A stretch of 61,876 nucleotides of DNA from Laspinema palackyanum D2a (GTDB lineage Bacteria; Cyanobacteriota; Cyanobacteriia; Cyanobacteriales; Laspinemataceae), in the NCBI GenBank assembly GCA_025370845.1, contig JAMXFF010000024.1, positions 54,497 through 116,372 of the forward strand, written 5' to 3'. A program made the translations under genes and the position numbers. The notes under the pieces are model-generated. The model searched no databases, was not told where the DNA came from, and saw only the letters and a program-made list of their open reading frames with translations. Positions 48,883 through 56,925 of the stretch are shown one piece after another. Each line of letters begins with the position of its first letter. Positions within the stretch are counted from its first letter, which is position 1.

Positions 48883-50391
48883 CTATAGCAACGCCTCACC
48901 AAAATACTGCCCATAAACACCGCAACTGACTTTCATCCGATGATTTTCTATCTTGACTAAACCCAATTCTTGTAATCTTAACAGTTCTAACTGTCGTCCT
49001 TTCAGAGGAAACTCTTCGCGCAACACCTGTCGAAACGCTCCCATCAACTGGGAATGCTTTTGAATGGCTCTCAACTGTTCGTGCAGGTGTTCCCGATAAA
49101 TCCCTGTCTCTGTCGCTGCTGTTTCTATTAACAATTCGAGAGGAATTGCTTGACTCGCGCTCGAATAGAAAGCTAGCCGGACTAAATAGGGATGACCTCC
49201 CAGTAGCTGTATCAATTCCTCAATTTGTCTGCTTGAAAACTCCAGTCCATACCTTGCTGCCAACTCGTCCACTTGCTCTGCTGTAAAGGGCAATAGTTCA
49301 ATCGGCATTCCGATATTCAATGAGCCAACAATGCCAGCAATTTCTAAATAGCATTGTTGGGACTTAACCATCACCAATCGCAGCTTTTGCCAAAGGGTAC
49401 TATCCTGACTTTCCTCATACCAGTAGCGCAGCAATCCAAAAAAGTCACAAGCCAGTTCTGGATAGGCTAAAATGCGATGGCACTCATCCAATGCCAACAC
49501 CAAAGCTGTATCGATCTGCGGCAGGAGATACTCTTGAAAATAATTGGTGCAACTTTCTAAACTGCCAAGATTTTCATCCCAATATTCATTGAGCTTTGAT
49601 TCTAGCTTAAGCTGCTGAGTGATGCGGGTGCAGAACCATCGGAAAAATTTGTCTCCACAGGTGAAGGCGCTGCTACCCGCTTGCTGTAAGTTTAACCGTA
49701 CTACGCGATCGTTATTTTCTGTGGCATGGGCAATAATTCTTTCTAATAGAGAAGTTTTCCCCATTTTTTTCGCCGCTGAAATCTGGAGGTAAGCTCCAGG
49801 TTTGGCCAGTTCTCGATGACAGAGAAAATCGGAGCTTCTCAAAATATAAAATGGAGAAGTTACAGAAACTTTGCTCTGCGGATATTCTAAATGGGGTCCT
49901 GAGATTAAATTGGGAATTGGATTTGACGATTCAGAGGTATGAGAGGGTGAGCTCTTCAAGGAAAGGGTTTCGAGTCTCTTTTGGATTAAATTTCCTAAGC
50001 TGTTATTACTTTCATCAAATCCTTCTCCTCCGTGTTGCTGATGAACCCCAGTCATTGAAGAAAATTCTGAAGCGGAGAATTTGCGTTTGATGGTATCGAT
50101 TAAAGGTTGATTTACCCGATACACTCTTGCCATTCGCCCTGCCAGAATCGCGAGACAATTGCTTTTAGTAATGGGTTCTCCCAGAACGTCAGCGAGCAAA
50201 TTCCATAACTTGGGAGCCACGTTTTGACTCAAGTAATCGCTACTGTAGTTATGCTCTGATGCGATGATGCGATAAGTTTTTTGCTGCAAAGATCCAGCCA
50301 AAACTATCCGTTGGGTGTCTGAAAGAGATTGTCCCGTTTTTTCTTTCACTAAGACATCAACAAGCAGGATGATAGATTCGATATTCTTCAT
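48883..50391 (-). CDS. AAA-like ATPase with N-terminal vMAP-type HTH
   Basis: 502 residues from the ATG at 50391 (MKNIESIILL); a longer frame to 50517 starts in a region without similarity. The N-terminal part (about 1-95; SLSDTQRIVLAGSLQQKTYRIIA) fits the vWA-MoxR-associated-protein HTH domain. A Ser-rich linker follows, then an AAA_35-like P-loop domain (about 165-480): Walker A ISAAKKMGKTSLL, Walker B ALVLALDECHRIL, a WYEESQ segment and LLGGHPYLVRLAFY. Cyanobacteria have many such STAND-related proteins, often in signalling or conflict gene sets. The role of this one is unknown. Confidence 0.8.
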   Translation of the reverse strand: MKNIESIILLVDVLVKEKTGQSLSDTQRIVLAGSLQQKTYRIIASEHNYSSDYLSQNVAPKLWNLLADVLGEPITKSNCLAILAGRMARVYRVNQPLIDTIKRKFSASEFSSMTGVHQQHGGEGFDESNNSLGNLIQKRLETLSLKSSPSHTSESSNPIPNLISGPHLEYPQSKVSVTSPFYILRSSDFLCHRELAKPGAYLQISAAKKMGKTSLLERIIAHATENNDRVVRLNLQQAGSSAFTCGDKFFRWFCTRITQQLKLESKLNEYWDENLGSLESCTNYFQEYLLPQIDTALVLALDECHRILAYPELACDFFGLLRYWYEESQDSTLWQKLRLVMVKSQQCYLEIAGIVGSLNIGMPIELLPFTAEQVDELAARYGLEFSSRQIEELIQLLGGHPYLVRLAFYSSASQAIPLELLIETAATETGIYREHLHEQLRAIQKHSQLMGAFRQVLREEFPLKGRQLELLRLQELGLVKIENHRMKVSCGVYGQYFGEALL

Positions 50392-50656
50392 TTCAACATT
50401 CCGGGCTATCAAAGCGATCGGATGTAGCGATTTGTCCCCCGGTTCTGGGCGATGGTGGCAACAATGGGGAATTTCATCCCAACAAAGTTTTGAGCGTTGA
50501 ATGGCGATCGCCTCCACTGGTGGGGCAATTCATGCTCATGCACCAACACTTCATGGACTTACATCCTTTCTATCATACCAGATGTAGCACCAAAATCATC
50601 ATCCCTCCATGACTGCGGCTACCCCCTTTCACTGGATAGACCCTCCAAACCTTCGC

Positions 50657-50690
50657 AAAAAAAAATCCCAGTTAGATCTGGGACTTTTTT
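50657..50690 (-). terminator. Bidirectional terminator after the PEP-CTERM gene
   Basis: A 9-A run, then TCCCAG-TTAGAT-CTGGGA, then a T run. It works on both strands and lies 36 bp beyond the stop of the minus-strand PEP-CTERM gene. Confidence 0.82.
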
Positions 50691-50725
50691 AATAATGTCA
50701 GCTAGGATATCAAAGAGTTTCTTTC

Positions 50726-51232
50726 CTATGCGGAACACTTTGAAAGCTTTCTCTTGGTGAGTAAACCGCTAACACCCATTAATGCTAAGGCAGCAACCGT
50801 ACCGGGTTCGGGAACGGTCGCAGGGGTTTGGGGTTCGGGCTGGTAATCATACGCCATACTAGCCCAGGAAGAGTCTACTGCAATTCCTTCAGCCCAACTG
50901 AAGTAAGAGCCAGTAGGTGATCCCCAGCCACTTGCGTCGGCGTTCCACACCCCGTTATTCAAGTCAAAACTTCCCAAATCAAATAAATCATCCAGATTTA
51001 GCGAATAATAGCCGTGAATGTCGTTGAAAGTAAAGCTCGTCAGTTCACCTAATTTTAGCAAACCATCGCTGTCATCGTCAGTTCCTTCAAAATCTCCAGA
51101 CCCCCAGATACTACTATCATTATGCCTGATGACATTGAATGATAAAGAAGCAGCAGTGGCGGGATTGGCGTCGAGAACTGCGAGGGAAGCTACACCGGCT
51201 ACAACACCAAGGGAAATTAATTTTTTCAGCAT
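50726..51232 (-). CDS. PEP-CTERM sorting-domain protein
   Basis: 168 residues. Signal peptide (MLKKLISLGVVAGVASLAVL...ATAAS), a Ser/Asp/Gly-rich beta-type mature domain, and a C-terminal tripartite tail: VPEPG, hydrophobic TVAALALMGVSGLL, basic TKRK. PEP-CTERM proteins are processed by an exosortase and go to the cell surface or exopolysaccharide; no exosortase gene is in the window. The mature-domain function is not recognised. A terminator follows. Confidence 0.88.
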   Translation of the reverse strand: MLKKLISLGVVAGVASLAVLDANPATAASLSFNVIRHNDSSIWGSGDFEGTDDDSDGLLKLGELTSFTFNDIHGYYSLNLDDLFDLGSFDLNNGVWNADASGWGSPTGSYFSWAEGIAVDSSWASMAYDYQPEPQTPATVPEPGTVAALALMGVSGLLTKRKLSKCSA

Positions 51233-51930
51233 TATTATTTGACTCCTGGGAGTGGTTTTGCTTTTCAGTTTGATGTCTTTACAGTCTTAACCTGACACCT
51301 AGTTTTTGTTTTGTCATTCTATAAAAGTTGACTTCTACCATTATTTGGCTCTTAAACGTCCTTTATCAAAACTTTTTACAATAATCGATCGCCTACATTG
51401 ACTCTTCACAAAAGAAAAGCCTATTCTGAGAATTAAAACGCAAATCCTGTTGGATTTATTAAAAATGCTTTTTGTCAACCCCTTAAAGTTGATTGATTAA
51501 AAATTCAATCAACCTGTTTGACCTGGATCTTCAGGTTGGGAGCAAGGGTATCGCCCCACAGCACCCCTACTCGCTTGCCCCAACTCAGGGGATGTTGGAG
51601 GGTGGGGAGTCTTTCCACTCCCCTCACCGGGAAAAAGCGATCGCAGCCCTTGGAGAGAAAAGATTTTGTGGGCTTGTTCCGGGGAGAGGCGGAGAATTAT
51701 CACCGGCGCACCCAATAGCAACAACACCCCGTCAGACGGGGCGGTTACATTAATTAGTTATAATTATAAAAAATGATATAAAAATTTAATATTATTATGA
51801 CTTTCCCAATGGCAGCTTGAGGTCATGACCGAAGTGCGATCGCCCCCCTGCTCTTTTTCTCCCCTTAGAAAGCGGACAGTCAGAGGAAAAATCAAGAAAG
51901 TTACAGGGGGGCGCGGTTTAGTTCGATGCT
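51233..51930. other. Intergenic, 700 bases, structured in part
   Basis: 51240-51490 is the AT-rich promoter side of the PEP-CTERM gene. 51530-51750 is GC-rich with hairpins GGGGAGT-CTTTCC-ACTCCCC and CCCCGTC-AGA-CGGGG, and may encode a structured RNA or be a dispersed repeat. Short open frames there overlap each other on both strands and look random. Confidence 0.5.
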
Positions 51931-52266
51931 CTATCCAACCATACTCTCTATACTCAGGGGCACCATATCGCCGCCGGTGGTTAAGCCTAATAACATGGGT
52001 TCTTGCGGTCGAATCACTTTGCCGGTGAGGACGCACCGTTCCTCTCGTTGGGCCGTCGCATCTAAACTGGCGCGAATATCGTCTCGGGAAAATGAAGGTC
52101 GATACTCTCCTGATTTTTGCTGGACGTAATTCCAGAGCACGTCTCGAATCAAGGCTTGATAGCCTTGATTGCCAGAGATGGCTTTGAGGCTTTCTTTCAG
52201 AGATCTCTCTAGGCGGATGCTGGTGACTTCCATTTCGGTGGTGGGTGTTCGAGTAATCGCAGACAT
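51931..52266 (-). CDS. Ribbon-helix-helix-like conserved protein
   Basis: 111 residues. The middle MEVTSIRLERSLKESLKAI followed by GYQALIRDVLWNYV has the beta-strand/helix/helix layout of RHH (CopG/Arc-like) DNA-binding proteins. The C-terminal half has a CVLTGKVIRPQEPMLLGLT segment I do not recognise. Possibly an antitoxin-like or autoregulatory protein, but no toxin partner is adjacent. Confidence 0.62.
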   Translation of the reverse strand: MSAITRTPTTEMEVTSIRLERSLKESLKAISGNQGYQALIRDVLWNYVQQKSGEYRPSFSRDDIRASLDATAQREERCVLTGKVIRPQEPMLLGLTTGGDMVPLSIESMVG

Positions 52267-52647
52267 AACTTTTTTCCTCTGGAGGGTTTACATTCTCTGT
52301 AATATTAGTGTAGTATGTTTGGTGAAGAATTCAAGTCCTTGCTTTCAAAAAATCTAACCGTGAACTTTTTACCCCTCCTTCCTACAATCACTGGACTGTA
52401 TGCCAATGGCTTGGGCCGTGATGTTGATGCAGGCGATCGCCTCATGACATCGGCTATAGCTTTGGTGTCCATCGGGCGGGGTGAGTATGATAGGAATGCG
52501 GACCCAAATTTCGAGATGAGCGAGGAGTTTAAATCCACGTTAGGTCAGCTATCAGCATGGCCAAATATTCATAGCAGAAGCGGGAGGGATAGGCATCAAG
52601 TGCCGTATCCATCTAGGACGAGAAGACCCTAATAATAAGAGTTTTTT
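52267..52647 (+). other. Long leader region of the HNH gene
   Basis: 380 bases. A 105-codon open frame on the + strand (52315-52632) has no recognisable similarity and I do not call it. Near its end is GGACGAGAAGACCCTAA (52616-52632), which resembles a conserved large-subunit rRNA segment. Because a strong terminator sits directly before the next gene, I treat this as a possible regulatory leader. Confidence 0.35.
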
Positions 52648-52692
52648 CAGCCCCCGCTTCCCCTAAATCAGGAAGTGGGGGCTGTTTTTTTT
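52648..52692 (+). terminator. Very strong intrinsic terminator or attenuator
   Basis: CAGCCCCCGCTTCC pairs with GGAAGTGGGGGCTG (14 bp, one G-T) over a nine-base loop, followed by eight T. The HNH gene's AAGGAG ribosome site starts immediately after the T run, so no promoter fits between them. HNH expression probably needs read-through of this terminator. Confidence 0.88.
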
Positions 52693-52705
52693 AAGGAGTC
52701 GAGTC

Positions 52706-53254
52706 GTGAATAGCATAAGTGACGTATTAACAAAATCGGTGGTGGTGTTTTCTAAAAACTACTTACCGATTAGCCGAGTCAACATTAAACGAGCAATTGT
52801 CCTGTTAATTGCAGGCAAGGCAGAACCGTTGGAGTTAAGCGATGGCAGCAATAGCTATGACTTTGGCTTAGAGACCCCTCAACGGTATGAGGTGCGATCG
52901 CCCTCTCAAGTGGTGATGGTTCCTCCCCATATCCGCCTCACCATTACAGGGACTGAACGGATTTGGAAGGTGCCTCCGGTCAACCGTCGCGAAGTCCTCA
53001 AACGGGACCACCATGCCTGTCAATACTGCGGCAGTGCGAAACATTTAACCCTGGATCATGTCTTGCCTAAATCCCGAGGCGGGAGTCATAGTTGGGATAA
53101 TGTCGTAACCGCCTGCATGAGTTGCAATTCTCGCAAGGGCGATCGCACTCCGATGGAAGCTGGAATGACACTCAAAAGCAAACTCAAGGCCCCCATCCAC
53201 CCGGCGATCTCGTTTGCAGAACAATTCTGGAGCGATTTGAAGGGCTACGAGTGA
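52706..53254 (+). CDS. HNH endonuclease
   Basis: 182 residues, GTG start supported by AAGGAG seven bases upstream. N-terminal half (1-95) is the conserved cyanobacterial extension (VVVFSKNYLPISRVNIKRAIVLLIAGKAEPLE). The C-terminal HNH nuclease has Cys105/Cys108 (CQYC), catalytic LDHVLP with His118, the WDNVV Asn, and Cys137/Cys140 (CMSC) completing a structural zinc site. This stand-alone form is widespread in cyanobacteria; targets unknown. Neither a restriction methylase nor an intron is nearby. Confidence 0.88.
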   Translation: MNSISDVLTKSVVVFSKNYLPISRVNIKRAIVLLIAGKAEPLELSDGSNSYDFGLETPQRYEVRSPSQVVMVPPHIRLTITGTERIWKVPPVNRREVLKRDHHACQYCGSAKHLTLDHVLPKSRGGSHSWDNVVTACMSCNSRKGDRTPMEAGMTLKSKLKAPIHPAISFAEQFWSDLKGYE

Positions 53255-53494
53255 GAGCAACCGGGAATTGGATGTCCAATTTCTGCACATTCTTTGGAGA
53301 AAATCTCACGGGAAGAAGTTAGACGGAGTGAATCTGAGATTGGGAATTGCCAATCGTTCAATAAATTTTTGATGTTTCACAATTCCTAAGAATATAGACG
53401 CCCTTTTTTGTAAAAAAAACATAAGTTCGGGCGACTCAGACTCTCACTCAAGGGCGAAGCAAGAATAACTCACAAAGACGAGAGATCACTGGCA

Positions 53495-53890
53495 ATGCTG
53501 AAGTTCATTTATACTGAAACCGGCTTTAACCTAGAGCGTCTGCCTGACTCCATTGAGGAAGTCGTGGCGACCCGTGCCGTCGTGGCGATGCGAGTGGGTG
53601 AAAGCATCGCGATCGCCCCCTCTAGCGCGTCGTTTTTGCTGCCTGCCGATTTGCCCGCACTGAAATTTCTGGAAGCGGAGGCATTAAACGATCCAGGCGA
53701 CATGATTTCGATCTGCGTTGCCGATAGTGAGTATGTGGAAGTCAGCTTACGGGGGACTTGGATCTCTACGGATTCCCAGAACGATTTTGGGGTTTTTGTC
53801 ACCGCCTTGAGCGATCGGGCTGAGTTCTATGTCCTCAAATGTTCTGAGGAAGCGAATGCCGGGGTTTCCTTACTCAATGAAGTCGATTGA
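53495..53890 (+). CDS. Conserved hypothetical protein (possibly alr0857-like)
   Basis: 131 residues, starting MLKFIYTETGFNLERLPDSIEE, with SFLLPADLPALKFLE in the middle and no membrane segment. It resembles what I remember of the alr0857 family of cyanobacterial proteins of unknown function, but from memory only. Good coding character and HIP1 codon use. A hairpin with flanking A run follows. Confidence 0.6.
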   Translation: MLKFIYTETGFNLERLPDSIEEVVATRAVVAMRVGESIAIAPSSASFLLPADLPALKFLEAEALNDPGDMISICVADSEYVEVSLRGTWISTDSQNDFGVFVTALSDRAEFYVLKCSEEANAGVSLLNEVD

Positions 53891-53893
53891 TCT

Positions 53894-53935
53894 AAAAAAA
53901 TGAACCCAGAGACACTGGAAGTATCTGGGTTCATT
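53894..53935 (-). terminator. Terminator between convergent genes
   Basis: TGAACCCAGA pairs with TCTGGGTTCA over a 13-base loop. The A run before it (53894-53900) gives a T tail on the minus strand, so it best serves the minus-strand gene at 53993. Confidence 0.72.
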
Positions 53936-53992
53936 CGGGGTTGAACTCTATTTGTTCTGAAATCCACTCAGGAGATCGTCCTCCTATTTATC

Positions 53993-54685
53993 CTACTGAT
54001 TAATTCGCGAACACAATCCTGGACCTTCCTGGACCACAATATCCACACAATTGGCATACTCCATCGCCGGACTATTTCCCGGTTGAAACGTAATAGTAGA
54101 ACGATTACCCGCTGCATCCCCATATTCCACCCGCAAGTTTTCTTCAACAAAACTCAGGGACTTAATCTCCCCTACGCCATAAGTCGAAAACTCATTCGGA
54201 AAGGGTCTCGGTCCCGGGACTTGGGCTCGATAAATCCCATAACCTCGCGGTTGCGGATCAAGGACGAAAATGCCACTGGTGGTCGTGGCGGCAAAATAAT
54301 CTAGCACGACGCCAACCACAATATGTCCTGTAAATGGATTAACCGCCACCTGAGCAAATAAATCCCCACTCCGATCGCGATCGACCAGATTTCCTGTTTC
54401 TTTATCGTAGGTATCCAGAACTAAGACCTTCAGTTCATCCGCATCAATGATATAAGTATTTCCCCCCCACTCCCCTCGGAGTTGTTTCCGGTCCGAAATA
54501 ATCTCGACTTCCGGAGAAAAGATGGGGCTGCCGGTTTGGTTTCTCCAGGTTCGCACAAATGTCGAATCATCGCTTAACCACTCGGGATGATTCGCTTCTA
54601 TTAATTCTTGGAGGATAGTCAGGGCTTGCTTTTGATGTGTAAGTTGTTTGTAGTAGTGGGCAACATTGATTAAAGAAATGCTCAT
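53993..54685 (-). CDS. Hypothetical protein, 230 residues
   Basis: ATG at 54685 (MSISLINVAHYYKQL); a GTG three codons earlier is possible. The N-terminal 30 residues look like a TPR-type helix pair (YYKQLTHQKQALTILQELIEAN). The rest is predicted beta, with DRSGDLFAQVAVNPFTGHIVVGVVLDY and a C-terminal CVDIV...CSRI cysteine pair. I do not recognise a family. Downstream of, and in the same direction as, the glutathione S-transferase gene. Confidence 0.6.
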   Translation of the reverse strand: MSISLINVAHYYKQLTHQKQALTILQELIEANHPEWLSDDSTFVRTWRNQTGSPIFSPEVEIISDRKQLRGEWGGNTYIIDADELKVLVLDTYDKETGNLVDRDRSGDLFAQVAVNPFTGHIVVGVVLDYFAATTTSGIFVLDPQPRGYGIYRAQVPGPRPFPNEFSTYGVGEIKSLSFVEENLRVEYGDAAGNRSTITFQPGNSPAMEYANCVDIVVQEGPGLCSRINQ

Positions 54686-54757
54686 GAGTATCACTGAGTC
54701 CTCTTGTGGTTTTACAGTGGTTAGATTATAACCCTTTGGTAAATAAATTGCCTGAAG

Positions 54758-55417
54758 TTACGGGCGCTGAGAGAGCAGAATTTTAAGTTGCATCTTAAAT
54801 TCTGTAATTTCTTGCTCAGTGGGTTGGGTTTGCTGCCAACTCTCTCGGGCCATTAGGCGATCGCACCAATCTTTCAACCGAGGATAATCTTCCAGGGGTA
54901 ATCCCAGACTAGGCAAAAACGGAATGGCAGTTCCGGCAACAATATCTGCCAGGGTCAACTGTTCATCCCCAAAATATAGGCGATCGGCTAATTTACTTTC
55001 AAAAAAGCGTAACACCTGGTCAATATTCTGTTTAGCTTCCTGCAATTTTTCCGGAGTTTCTTGCGAAAACCCCATCGAATGCATCATCAAGGGCCGCATC
55101 GGTGGCATCATCTGAGTTAAGGTCAAAATTTCTACCATTTTCACAGTCCCTAACATCTGCGGATCTGAGGGCAGTAAAGAAGGAGTGGGATATTTTGCCT
55201 CTAAGTAATCCAAAATTGCCAAAGACTCCACCATTACAAATCCGTCATCTTCCAAAACCGGAATTTGGTGAAACGGATTGAGTGCTAGAAACTCCGGTTG
55301 GAACTGATCGCCATTAAGTTTCATCGGGACCAACTCAAACGATAGCCCTTTTTCTAATAAGGTTATCCAGACTCGGCTAGAGTTAAAAGAAATGCGGTTG
55401 TAGTATAGCTTCAACAT
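54758..55417 (-). CDS. Glutathione S-transferase family protein
   Basis: 219 residues. N-terminal thioredoxin-like domain (1-80) with LYYNRISFNSSRVWITLLEKGL, the cis-Pro in HQIPVL (about 51-56) and the glutathione-contacting ESLAIL. Helical C-terminal domain with LTLADIVAGTAIPF, the N-capping motif of GSTs. No catalytic Tyr/Ser/Cys can be named from sequence alone. The ATG at 55417 overlaps the stop of a small upstream frame. Confidence 0.88.
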   Translation of the reverse strand: MLKLYYNRISFNSSRVWITLLEKGLSFELVPMKLNGDQFQPEFLALNPFHQIPVLEDDGFVMVESLAILDYLEAKYPTPSLLPSDPQMLGTVKMVEILTLTQMMPPMRPLMMHSMGFSQETPEKLQEAKQNIDQVLRFFESKLADRLYFGDEQLTLADIVAGTAIPFLPSLGLPLEDYPRLKDWCDRLMARESWQQTQPTEQEITEFKMQLKILLSQRP

Positions 55418-55539
55418 GGCTTGATTTTTTTAAGATAACCTTCTGATTTTACCCCCCTTTGGGTCCAATACCACAACAGGGTAAGCCCAACTAGACCCAA
55501 GACAGTAAGGGCCATTCCTCCTGGCCCATCAAGATCCAT
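55411..55539 (-). CDS. Possible 42-residue membrane peptide coupled to the GST gene
   Basis: Starts MDLDGPGGMALTVLGLVGL, with a single membrane helix (about 8-26) and a basic tail (TQRGVKSEGYLKKIKPC). Its stop overlaps the GST start (ATGTTGA), a typical coupling arrangement. The Pro-Gly, hydrophobic, basic layout recalls the C-terminal part of PEP-CTERM tails. Either a genuine small protein or a leader peptide; no similarity recognised. Confidence 0.38.
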   Translation of the reverse strand: MDLDGPGGMALTVLGLVGLTLLWYWTQRGVKSEGYLKKIKPC

Positions 55540-55675
55540 TCCATACTTCAGACCTTCCTCATTGTAGTATGTTGATTTTGGGCAGTTTCCTCAGACTGAT
55601 TAGCGGACAAAATCCTTATATAGAAAGCTTTTCAATAAAATTTGAAAAAAAATTCAAAAATTTCTCCAAAACCCC
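55540..55675. other. AT-rich DNA upstream of the tRNA-array promoter
   Basis: A/T-rich, with an A run near 55640-55665 that could act as an UP-type element for the promoter. No gene. Confidence 0.4.
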
Positions 55676-55704
55676 TTGACAGATTTGTAGTATGTTTGTA
55701 GTAT
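55676..55704 (+). promoter_or_regulatory. Candidate promoter of the tRNA array
   Basis: TTGACA (55676-55681), 17-base spacer, TAGTAT (55699-55704), with A runs upstream. The motif GTAGTATGTTTGTAGTAT is a short direct repeat. About 200 bases separate it from the first tRNA. The same box pair precedes tRNA-Gln at 31018. Confidence 0.62.
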
Positions 55705-55907
55705 ATAAATATGAGGCGAGAGGGACAGGGCAAAACGCTCTACCCAAACGCCCACATCGAACCTTGAAAACTGAATAATCAAAGGGCCATTTAATGAAAA
55801 CGGAAACAATGGCGGACTCAATCGGTGGGAATCATTCCCTTGAATCATTCCCACCCTATCAACCGCCAAACTTTTCCAAATTCCATGTAATCCACTGCTG
55901 ATTTCAT

Positions 55908-55982
55908 GGGGGTGTAGCTCAGTTAGCGTAGAGCACTTGTCTGTCGAACAAGTCGTCGCGGGTTCGAGTCCCGTCACTCCCG
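55908..55982 (+). tRNA. tRNA-Asp(GTC)
   Basis: First gene of the array. Acceptor GGGGGTG/CACTCCC, anticodon loop CTGTCGA, T-loop TTCGAGT, discriminator G, no CCA. Confidence 0.93.
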
Positions 55983-56040
55983 TTCAGCATGGATTAAATT
56001 TGGAAAAAACCCGAAGAAAAAACTCGATTGTAATGGATAG

Positions 56041-56112
56041 GGCCTCATCGTCTAATGGTTAGGATATAGCTCTTTCAAGGCTGGGATACGGGTTCAATTC
56101 CCGTTGAGGCTA
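56041..56112 (+). tRNA. tRNA-Glu(TTC), copy 1
   Basis: Acceptor GGCCTCA/TGAGGCT (G1-T72), anticodon loop CTTTCAA on a weak stem with two G-T pairs, T-loop TTCAATT, discriminator A. No CCA. Differs clearly from the other Glu(TTC) gene. Confidence 0.88.
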
Positions 56113-56124
56113 CCCAATCGATAT

Positions 56125-56199
56125 CGCAGTGTAACTTAATGGTAAAGTACCCAGCTCATAACTGGGTTGATGCAGGTTCAAATCCTGCTGCTGCGACCA
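56125..56199 (+). tRNA. tRNA-Met(CAT), elongator-type
   Basis: Acceptor CGCAGTG/TGCTGCG, anticodon stem CCCAG/CTGGG, loop CTCATAA, T-loop TTCAAAT, encoded CCA. Pairing at 1-72 makes it elongator-type. A tRNA-Ile with modified C34 cannot be excluded. Confidence 0.9.
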
Positions 56200-56205
56200 A
56201 CAAAT

Positions 56206-56280
56206 GTGGGGATAGTGTAATGGCTAACATGACGGTCTCCAAAACCGTTGATCTGAGTTCAAATCTCAGTCCCCTCGCCA
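56206..56280 (+). tRNA. tRNA-Trp(CCA)
   Basis: Anticodon stem ACGGT/ACCGT, loop CTCCAAA, T-loop TTCAAAT, encoded CCA. Acceptor has a T2-T71 mismatch. Confidence 0.88.
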
Positions 56281-56284
56281 ACCT

Positions 56285-56361
56285 GGTGCCGTAGGCAAAT
56301 TGGTAAAGCCCCCGATCTTTCAAGTCGGCGTTTGCGGGTTCAAATCCCGTCGGCACTGCCA
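56285..56361 (+). tRNA. tRNA-Glu(TTC), copy 2
   Basis: Acceptor GGTGCCG/CGGCACT, anticodon stem CCGAT/GTCGG, loop CTTTCAA, T-loop TTCAAAT, discriminator G, encoded CCA. Second Glu(TTC) in the array, with a quite different body. Confidence 0.88.
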
Positions 56362-56369
56362 CATTGTAT

Positions 56370-56456
56370 GGGCTGGTATCCAAATTGGTGAAGGAGCTTG
56401 ACTGTAAATCAAGTGCTATTGTGCTAAACATGGGGGTTCGAGTCCCTCCCGGCCCA
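56370..56456 (+). tRNA. tRNA-Tyr(GTA)
   Basis: Class II. Acceptor GGGCTGG/CCGGCCC, anticodon stem CTTGA/TCAAG, loop CTGTAAA, long variable arm, discriminator A, no CCA. Confidence 0.94.
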
Positions 56457-56460
56457 TTCT

Positions 56461-56547
56461 GGAGAGGTGGCCGAGTGGCTTAAGGCGCTTTCCTGCTAAG
56501 AAAGAGCGGTTTAACGACCGTCGAGGGTTCGACTCCCTCCCTCTCCG
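56461..56547 (+). tRNA. tRNA-Ser(GCT)
   Basis: Class II. Acceptor GGAGAGG/CCTCTCC, anticodon stem CTTTC/GAAAG, loop CTGCTAA, long variable arm, T-loop TTCGACT, discriminator G. Confidence 0.95.
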
Positions 56548-56584
56548 CCTTTTTTGTATAACTTGGGTGCATGACACCCAACCT

Positions 56585-56674
56585 GGAGAGATGGCCGAGA
56601 GGCTGATGGCGCGGTCTTGGAAAGACCGATCGGATTGAACAAATCCGACGAGGGTTCAAATCCCTCTCTCTCCT
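56585..56674 (+). tRNA. tRNA-Ser(GGA)
   Basis: Class II. Acceptor GGAGAGA/TCTCTCC, anticodon stem CGGTC/GACCG, loop TTGGAAA, long variable arm, discriminator T (unusual for Ser, normally G). Confidence 0.92.
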
Positions 56675-56678
56675 TTAT

Positions 56679-56752
56679 CCCCCGGTAGCTCAGTTGGTAG
56701 TAGCGCCTGTTTGAAGAACAGGAGGTCGTCGGATCGAAACCGACCTGGGGGA
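56679..56752 (+). tRNA. tRNA-Phe(GAA)
   Basis: Acceptor CCCCCGG/CTGGGGG, anticodon stem CCTGT/ACAGG, loop TTGAAGA, T-loop ATCGAAA (first T replaced by A), discriminator A. Confidence 0.9.
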
Positions 56753-56759
56753 CTGGTAT

Positions 56760-56835
56760 TGCCTGGTGGACGATTGGCAAGTCGCTGTGACTCTGAATCA
56801 CAGAGAGGTTGGTTCGACCCCAACCCAGGCATCCA
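56760..56835 (+). tRNA. tRNA-Gln(CTG)
   Basis: Acceptor TGCCTGG/CCAGGCA, anticodon stem TGTGA/TCACA, loop CTCTGAA, T-loop TTCGACC, discriminator T, encoded CCA. Confidence 0.9.
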
Positions 56836-56843
56836 TATCACAA

Positions 56844-56919
56844 TGCCCTGTGGTGTAATTGGCAACACCTCCGGATTTGGACCGGAAGAGTCCAGGTTCG
56901 ATCCCTGGCGGGGCATCCA
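56844..56919 (+). tRNA. tRNA-Gln(TTG), array copy
   Basis: Acceptor TGCCCTG/CGGGGCA, anticodon stem TCCGG/CCGGA, loop ATTTGGA, T-loop TTCGATC, discriminator T, encoded CCA. Its body differs from the stand-alone tRNA-Gln(TTG) at 31018, which has discriminator G and lacks CCA. Confidence 0.92.
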
Positions 56920-56925
56920 ATTTTT

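Noticed and set aside
52315-52632. 105-codon frame before the HNH gene
   Set aside because: No family similarity; ends just before the terminator and fits better as leader RNA.
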